Below are positions 58,272-64,000 of a stretch of DNA of 64,000 nt, in pieces. The notes under the pieces were generated by a model. The model was not told where the DNA came from and ran no database searches. It saw nothing but the letters and a program-made list of their open reading frames with translations. The DNA is from Thioalkalivibrio sp. ALJ12. GTDB taxonomy: Bacteria; Pseudomonadota; Gammaproteobacteria; Ectothiorhodospirales; Ectothiorhodospiraceae. The number at the start of each line of letters is the position of its first letter. Position 1 is the first letter of the stretch. The stretch lies in the NCBI RefSeq assembly GCF_000378305.1, contig NZ_KB899540.1:435953-499952 (forward strand). The letters run 5' to 3'. The position numbers were made by a program, and so were the translations under genes.

Positions 58272-58681
58272 ATCACCTGCCGACGGGTAAACACCGTCTT
58301 CACCGGCAATTTGGCTGCCGCCAGACGCATCGCCTCACGCGCGACGTCCTCGTGCACACCTTCCATTTCGTAGAGCATGCGACCAGGCTGCACCTTGCAA
58401 ACCCAGTACTCGACGCCGCCCTTACCCTTACCCATACGGACTTCAAGCGGCTTCTTGGTCACCGGCACATCCGGGAACACCCGAATCCAGATCTTCCCGC
58501 CACGCTTGATGTGGCGGACCATCGCGCGACGCGCGGCCTCGATCTGGCGAGCCGTAATCCGGCCCCGCTCGACGGCCTGCAGGCCGTACTCGCCGAAGCT
58601 GACCTTGGCGCCGGTCGAGGCCATGCCCCGGTTACGGCCCTTGAACTGCTTGCGGAACTTGGTTCTTTTTGGCTGCAGCAT
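58268..58681 (-). CDS. rplP: 50S ribosomal protein L16
   Basis: L16 helps place the A-site tRNA elbow. The 137 residues start [20 protein letters not shown] and have the conserved [20 protein letters not shown] segment near 59-78, where E. coli L16 is hydroxylated on a nearby Arg. It follows rpsC by 12 bases. Confidence 0.98.
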   Translation of the reverse strand: MLQPKRTKFRKQFKGRNRGMASTGAKVSFGEYGLQAVERGRITARQIEAARRAMVRHIKRGGKIWIRVFPDVPVTKKPLEVRMGKGKGGVEYWVCKVQPGRMLYEMEGVHEDVAREAMRLAAAKLPVKTVFTRRQVM

Positions 58682-58693
58682 GATCTTTCAGTC

Positions 58694-59374
58694 CTAGCTC
58701 GCGTTGGCGGCGGCACGGGTCCCTTCGGTCGGCTCCAGGCCAAAGACCTCGCCCTTGAAGATCCACACCTTCACGCCAATGATCCCGTAGGTGGTCCGCG
58801 CTTCGGCAAACCCATAGTCAATATCAGCACGCAGGGTATGCAGCGGCACGCGGCCTTCGCGGTACCACTCGGAGCGCGCGATCTCGGCGCCGTTCAGGCG
58901 ACCGGACACGTGCACCTTGATGCCCTGGGCGCCGAGGCGCATCGCGTTGCCGACGGCGCGCTTCATCGCGCGGCGGAACATGATGCGGCGCTCCAGCTGC
59001 TGCGCGATCCCTTCGGCCACCAGCTGGGCCTCGATCTCGGGCTTGCGCACCTCTTCAATATTGATCTTGACCGTGCCTTTCTCGAGACCCGTCTCGCGGG
59101 CCACGTCCTGGCGCAGCTTCTCGATGTCTTCGCCCTTCTTGCCGATCACGATGCCCGGACGCGCGGTCTGGATCGTGATATGCGCGGCCTTCGCCGGGCG
59201 GGAGATGCTGATGCGGCTCACCGACGCGTGGGCCAGTTTCTTCTGCAGAAACTCGCGCAACTTGATGTCGTTGTTCAGCGTCTCGCCAAACTCGCGGCCG
59301 TCGGCGTACCAGGTGGCCGACCACGGGCGAGAGATGCCCAGGCGGATGCCGGTCGGATGTACTTTCTGACCCAT
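58694..59374 (-). CDS. rpsC: 30S ribosomal protein S3
   Basis: S3 forms the mRNA entry helicase site with S4 and S5. The 226 residues include the N-terminal [20 protein letters not shown], the KH motif [20 protein letters not shown] near 73-92 and the C-terminal domain signature [20 protein letters not shown]. It is slightly shorter than the 233-residue E. coli protein at the C-terminus. Confidence 0.98.
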   Translation of the reverse strand: MGQKVHPTGIRLGISRPWSATWYADGREFGETLNNDIKLREFLQKKLAHASVSRISISRPAKAAHITIQTARPGIVIGKKGEDIEKLRQDVARETGLEKGTVKINIEEVRKPEIEAQLVAEGIAQQLERRIMFRRAMKRAVGNAMRLGAQGIKVHVSGRLNGAEIARSEWYREGRVPLHTLRADIDYGFAEARTTYGIIGVKVWIFKGEVFGLEPTEGTRAAANAS

Positions 59375-59376
59375 GC

Positions 59377-59715
59377 TTAGGCTCCCTTCTCGCTAACGCC
59401 GATGACGATATGGCTGGTGCGCTTCAGGATGCGGTTACCGCGGCCTTTGGCACGCGCGTGCATCCGCTTGAGCACCGGCCCTTCGTCGACCTGGATGCGC
59501 GAGATGCGCAGCTCGTCGATGTCGGCACCGTCGTTGTTTTCCGCGTTCGCGATGGCGGACTCCAGCACCTTTTTCACAATGGCGGCCGGCTTCTTCGCGC
59601 TGAACGTGAGTTCGTTGAGCGCCTCTTCCACCCGCAGGCCACGCACCTGGTCGGCGACCAGGCGAGCCTTTTGCGGGGAGATCCGCGCGAAACGCAGTTT
59701 TGCAATCGTTTCCAT
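59377..59715 (-). CDS. rplV: 50S ribosomal protein L22
   Basis: L22 has a long loop lining the exit tunnel. The 112 residues contain [20 protein letters not shown] near 5-24 and the tunnel-loop tail [20 protein letters not shown]. Position between rpsS (nine-base gap) and rpsC (two-base gap) is standard. Confidence 0.98.
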   Translation of the reverse strand: METIAKLRFARISPQKARLVADQVRGLRVEEALNELTFSAKKPAAIVKKVLESAIANAENNDGADIDELRISRIQVDEGPVLKRMHARAKGRGNRILKRTSHIVIGVSEKGA

Positions 59716-59724
59716 CGTTCGTCC

Positions 59725-59997
59725 TCAGCGCGACTTCTTGTTCGCGATATGACCCTTGAAGGTCCGCGTCAAGGCAAATTCGCCCAGCTTGTGGCCCACC
59801 ATGTTCTCGTTGACGAGGACAGGCACGTGCTGCCGGCCGTTGTGGACGGCGATGGTCAACCCGACCATCTGCGGGATGATCATCGAACGCCGGGACCAGG
59901 TCTTGATCGGTCGACGATCGCTCTTCTCGACCGCATCTTCCACCTTCTTGCGCAGGTGGTGGTCGACAAACGGGCCTTTCTTCAGTGAACGCGGCAT
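59725..59997 (-). CDS. rpsS: 30S ribosomal protein S19
   Basis: S19 pairs with S13 in the 30S head. The 90-residue protein starts [20 protein letters not shown] and has [20 protein letters not shown] with [16 protein letters not shown], matching the family; it is two residues shorter than in E. coli. It is 12 bases after rplB. Confidence 0.98.
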   Translation of the reverse strand: MPRSLKKGPFVDHHLRKKVEDAVEKSDRRPIKTWSRRSMIIPQMVGLTIAVHNGRQHVPVLVNENMVGHKLGEFALTRTFKGHIANKKSR

Positions 59998-60009
59998 GCT
60001 GGGACTCCG

Positions 60010-60831
60010 TTACTTCTTACGCCGACGAACAATCATGCCGTCGGTACGCTTGTTATTGCGGGTCTTGTAACCCTTGGTCGGACGACCCCACGGGGTCACC
60101 GGATGACGGCCAAAGTTGCGGCCTTCGCCACCACCATGCGGGTGATCGACCGGGTTCATGGCGGTACCACGCACGGTTGGGCGGACACCCTTCCAGCGCT
60201 TGGCGCCGGCCTTGCCGTATTTCTTCAGGCTGTGCTCGGAGTGGCCAACTTCGCCCACCACGGCGCGGCACTCGGACAGGACGCGCCGCATCTCGCCCGA
60301 ACCTAGACGCAGGGTGGCGTGCTGTCCTTCGCGGGCCACGACCTGCGCGGACGTACCGGCGGAGCGAACCATCTGGGCACCCTTGCCGGGCTTGAGCTCG
60401 ACACAATGCACGGTGGTACCGACCGGGATCGAGCGTAGCGGCATGGCGTTGCCCGGACGAATCGGGGCCTGGTTACCACTCGCGACCTGATCACCCTGGT
60501 TCAGACCCTTCGGCGCGATGATGTAGCGACGCTCGCCGTCGGCGTACAGCAGCAGGGCCAGGTGGGCGCTGCGGTTCGGATCATACTCCAGCCGCTCGAC
60601 CCGCGCCGGCACGTTGTCCTTGTTGCGCTTGAAGTCGACCACACGGTAGCGCTGCTTGTGACCGCCACCCACGTGCCGCGTAGTAATACGGCCCGTGTTG
60701 TTGCGACCGCCGCTACGGGTCTTCTTCTCGACCAGCGCGGCATGCGGCGCACCCTTGTACAGGTTGTCGCCACGGATCTGCACCGCGTGACGACGACCGG
60801 CCGAAGTCGGATTCGTCTTGATAATCGCCAT
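60010..60831 (-). CDS. rplB: 50S ribosomal protein L2
   Basis: L2 is the largest core protein near the peptidyl-transferase centre. The 273 residues (same as E. coli) contain [24 protein letters not shown] text near 37-56 (here [20 protein letters not shown]) and the invariant [20 protein letters not shown] near 225 with its key His. It starts two bases after the rplW stop. Confidence 0.98.
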   Translation of the reverse strand: MAIIKTNPTSAGRRHAVQIRGDNLYKGAPHAALVEKKTRSGGRNNTGRITTRHVGGGHKQRYRVVDFKRNKDNVPARVERLEYDPNRSAHLALLLYADGERRYIIAPKGLNQGDQVASGNQAPIRPGNAMPLRSIPVGTTVHCVELKPGKGAQMVRSAGTSAQVVAREGQHATLRLGSGEMRRVLSECRAVVGEVGHSEHSLKKYGKAGAKRWKGVRPTVRGTAMNPVDHPHGGGEGRNFGRHPVTPWGRPTKGYKTRNNKRTDGMIVRRRKK

Positions 60832-60833
60832 GA

Positions 60834-61130
60834 CTAGACCTGGTCTCCTTCACCCATGTCGATGCTCTCGCCTTCGGCCAGCGCGACATAAGCCTTCTTC
60901 CAGTGATTGCGGCGCCCAAAAAGGCGCCCAAAGCGCTTCTTCTTGCCCTGCTGGTTCAGGGTGCGGACATTCTCGACCCGCACCTGGAACAGATGCTCGA
61001 CCGCCGCCTTGATTTCTTCTTTGCTCGCGTCGGGCAGCACGCGGAACACGTACTGACCGACCTCGCCGGCCATGGTGGATTTCTCGGAAACCACCGGGCC
61101 CTGAATTACCTGCATCAGACGCGCATTCAT
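60834..61130 (-). CDS. rplW: 50S ribosomal protein L23
   Basis: L23 is the docking point for trigger factor and SRP at the exit tunnel. The 98 residues show [20 protein letters not shown] near 5-24 and [20 protein letters not shown] near 48-67. The ATG at 61130 overlaps the rplD stop by four bases (ATGA), which I prefer over an upstream frame start. Confidence 0.98.
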   Translation of the reverse strand: MNARLMQVIQGPVVSEKSTMAGEVGQYVFRVLPDASKEEIKAAVEHLFQVRVENVRTLNQQGKKKRFGRLFGRRNHWKKAYVALAEGESIDMGEGDQV

Positions 61131-61732
61131 GCCAGCCACTCCTCAACCTTGCGGATCGCCTCTTCGGTCATCACGACCGTCTCCGCACCGACCAGATTGG
61201 CCGGATTGATGCCGGCAACGTCGACGATGTCGATATGCGGCACGTTACCCACCGCACGAGCGGTCATGTCATCCGCCTCGGCCAGCACGACCAGCCCCTT
61301 CGCGAGACCCAGCTCCTTGAGCTTGGCAACGCCGTCGCGGGTCTTGCCCGATGCCACGGCGAAGTCGGCCACTACCTTCAGCCGTTCTTGACGGACCAGC
61401 TCGGAGAGGATCGACGCCATCGCGGCGCGATACATCTTCTTGTTCAGCTTCTGCGAGAAGTCCCGGGTGCGCGCCGCAAAGACTTTGCCACCACCGGTCC
61501 ACAGCGGGCTGCGGATCGTACCGGCACGGGCGCGGCCCGTGCCTTTCTGGCGAAACGGCTTCGCACCACCGCCGCTCACGTCGGAGCGCGTCTTCTGCGC
61601 ACGGGTGCCCTGGCGCTGCCCCGCGAGGAAGGCCACTACGCTCTGGTGCACCAGCGACTCGTTAAAGTCCCGCTCGAAGCACACGGGCGACAACTCTACG
61701 CTGGCACCGGTATCGGCTGTCGTTACTTGCAT
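61127..61732 (-). CDS. rplD: 50S ribosomal protein L4
   Basis: L4 lines the exit tunnel and in E. coli represses the S10 operon by attenuation and translation control. From the ATG at 61732 it has 201 residues, the E. coli length; an in-frame TTG at 61741 is an alternative start. Hallmarks are RAQKTRSDVSGGGAKPFRQK and GTGRARAGTIRSPLWTGGG (tunnel loop, about 45-84). Confidence 0.97.
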   Translation of the reverse strand: MQVTTADTGASVELSPVCFERDFNESLVHQSVVAFLAGQRQGTRAQKTRSDVSGGGAKPFRQKGTGRARAGTIRSPLWTGGGKVFAARTRDFSQKLNKKMYRAAMASILSELVRQERLKVVADFAVASGKTRDGVAKLKELGLAKGLVVLAEADDMTARAVGNVPHIDIVDVAGINPANLVGAETVVMTEEAIRKVEEWLA

Positions 61733-61737
61733 TGTCT

Positions 61738-62382
61738 TCAACCCTTCGCCTTGACGGCCGGACGAATCATCACGTCAGTGCTGGGCGCACCCGGCACCGC
61801 GCCCTGGATCAGCACGAGGCTGCGATCCGCATCCACCCGAACAACCTTCAGGTTCTGGATCGTCTTGCGCTCGGCGCCCATATGGCCCGCCATCTTCTTG
61901 CCCTTGAACACACGACCCGGGCTCTGGTTCTGCCCGATCGAACCCGGGGCGCGGTGCGCCAGCGAGTTACCGTGGGTCGCGTCTTGCGTGCGGAAGTTAT
62001 GACGCTTGACCGCACCCTGGAAACCCTTGCCCTTGCTCTGAGAGGTCACGTCAACGACCTGACCTTCCTCGAAGCGATCAACCGTGATGGTGTCACCCGG
62101 GGCCAGGCCCTCGAGCTCATCCGCCTCAACGCGGAATTCCCAGAGACCGCGCCCAGGCTCGACCGAGGCCGCAGCATAGTGCCCCGCTTCGGGCTTGCTG
62201 ACCCGGGACGCCTTGCGTGCGCCGGCCGTCACCTGGACCGCGTTGTAGCCGTCGCCTTCGCTGCGCTTGATCTGGACTACGCGATTGTTGTCCACCTGCA
62301 GCACAGTCACCGGCACGGAGACGCCGTCGTCAGTGAAGACGCGGCTCATGCCTAGTTTGCGACCGATGAGTCCAATGGCCAT
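61738..62382 (-). CDS. rplC: 50S ribosomal protein L3
   Basis: L3 reaches the peptidyl-transferase centre and starts 50S assembly. The 214 residues start [20 protein letters not shown] and carry the loop [20 protein letters not shown] with the Gln methylated by PrmB in E. coli, then [19 protein letters not shown]. The ATG at 62382 follows AAGGGG. A 111-base gap with two hairpins separates it from rpsJ. Confidence 0.98.
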   Translation of the reverse strand: MAIGLIGRKLGMSRVFTDDGVSVPVTVLQVDNNRVVQIKRSEGDGYNAVQVTAGARKASRVSKPEAGHYAAASVEPGRGLWEFRVEADELEGLAPGDTITVDRFEEGQVVDVTSQSKGKGFQGAVKRHNFRTQDATHGNSLAHRAPGSIGQNQSPGRVFKGKKMAGHMGAERKTIQNLKVVRVDADRSLVLIQGAVPGAPSTDVMIRPAVKAKG

Positions 62383-62406
62383 TGCAAAACCCCTTCCGTA
62401 TCGAAC

Positions 62407-62458
62407 GGCGCTGGCAAGCGCCCTAAAGCCGCGGCCCGGCGAACAATCCCGCCGGGCC
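62407..62458. promoter_or_regulatory. Two hairpins in the rpsJ-rplC gap
   Basis: The 111-base rpsJ-rplC gap is the widest inside the ribosomal block. It holds GGCCCGGCG/CGCCGGGCC (62433-62458, 9-bp stem, eight-base loop) and GGCGCT-GGCA-AGCGCC (62407-62422, 6-bp stem). On the minus strand they lie in tandem ahead of the rplC ribosome site without a T-run. They could be leader structures for autoregulation or a processing site. Confidence 0.45.
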
Positions 62459-62493
62459 ACGGAAAGCCCAATAGTATGGCAGAAAGTTACGAG

Positions 62494-62805
62494 TTAGTTA
62501 AGTCGAATCTGAACATTCACGCCCGCGGCGAGGTCCAGCTTCATCAGGGCATCCACGGTCTTGTCGGTCGGATCGAGGATGTCCATCAAACGCTTGTGCG
62601 TACGCAGCTCGTACTGGTCTCGCGCGTCCTTGTTGACGTGCGGCGAGATCAGGACCGTGTACGACTCACGCTTGGTCGGGAGCGGGATGGGCCCCTTCAC
62701 GCGGGCGCCCGTACGCTTCGCGGTTTCGACGATCTCGGCCGCCGAGCGGTCGATCAGTCGATGGTCAAAGGCCTTCAGGCGAATTCGGATACGCTGGTTT
62801 GCCAT
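62494..62805 (-). CDS. rpsJ: 30S ribosomal protein S10
   Basis: S10 lies in the 30S head and, as NusE, joins transcription antitermination complexes. The 103 residues (same as E. coli) start [20 protein letters not shown] and have [20 protein letters not shown] near 38-57. The start is five bases after the tuf stop, so S10-operon transcription runs on from tuf with no room for a promoter in that gap. Confidence 0.98.
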   Translation of the reverse strand: MANQRIRIRLKAFDHRLIDRSAAEIVETAKRTGARVKGPIPLPTKRESYTVLISPHVNKDARDQYELRTHKRLMDILDPTDKTVDALMKLDLAAGVNVQIRLN

Positions 62806-62810
62806 CTCAC

Positions 62811-64000
<1,190 letters not shown>

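Overview
The window is a gene-dense, GC-rich (roughly two-thirds G+C by eye) piece of a bacterial chromosome made almost entirely of core genes. Gene content and order are gammaproteobacterial: xerD-dsbC, pepA-holC, leuS-lptE-holA, nadD-rsfS-rlmH, miaB-ybeZ-ybeY-corC-lnt, uvrA facing ssb, and a complete tuf-S10-spc-alpha ribosomal block. The style of the proteins and repeats suggests a member of the Chromatiales/Ectothiorhodospiraceae such as Thioalkalivibrio; that placement is inference. I see no rRNA, tRNA, CRISPR array, prophage or transposase gene.

Layout. 1-4.3 kb: the end of an unidentified gene, a DUF3634 protein, a Spy/CpxP-like His-tailed protein, parE (topoisomerase IV) and the divergent chaperedoxin gene cnoX. 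4.6-9.5 kb, minus strand: an OsmC-like protein, dsbC, xerD, and a slipin/nfeD membrane-quality-control pair split by a 280-bp palindromic element. 9.6-12 kb, plus strand: molybdenum-cofactor genes mobA, mobB, moeA. 12-13.7 kb: a PilZ protein, an RDD membrane protein and a GDSL lipoprotein esterase. 13.7-18 kb: lptG-lptF diverging from pepA-holC. 18-25.8 kb: a methyltransferase, a secreted bifunctional-nuclease-fold/PDZ protein, pgi, glgA and ppc. 25.8-29.2 kb: a PP0621-family protein and the pilSR two-component pair. 29.2-37 kb, minus strand: maf, rlmH, rsfS, nadD, proA, holA, lptE, leuS, mostly with overlapping or abutting ends. 37-38.6 kb: a DUF2189 membrane protein and a YbeL-type zinc-ribbon protein. 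38.6-46.2 kb, minus strand: lnt, corC, ybeY, ybeZ, miaB, ssb and an MFS transporter, with a second copy of the palindromic element between the last two. 46.4-49.3 kb: uvrA, then a bidirectional terminator. 49.3-64 kb, minus strand: 29 genes from tuf (cut by the window edge) down to rplQ, with secY and rpoA inside.

Functionally, much of the window serves envelope and protein homeostasis: LPS export (lptE, lptF, lptG), lipoprotein acylation (lnt), disulfide isomerisation (dsbC), chaperones, translocation (secY), ribosome maturation (rlmH, rsfS, ybeY) and the ribosome itself. The parts that ordinary gene annotation does not explain are non-coding: a pair of two-module palindromic elements with near-identical terminal inverted repeats (7656-7935 and 44488-44770), a 121-bp inverted repeat between parE and cnoX, a cluster of GTAG-hairpin REP-like units at 4363-4569, and several intergenic hairpins.
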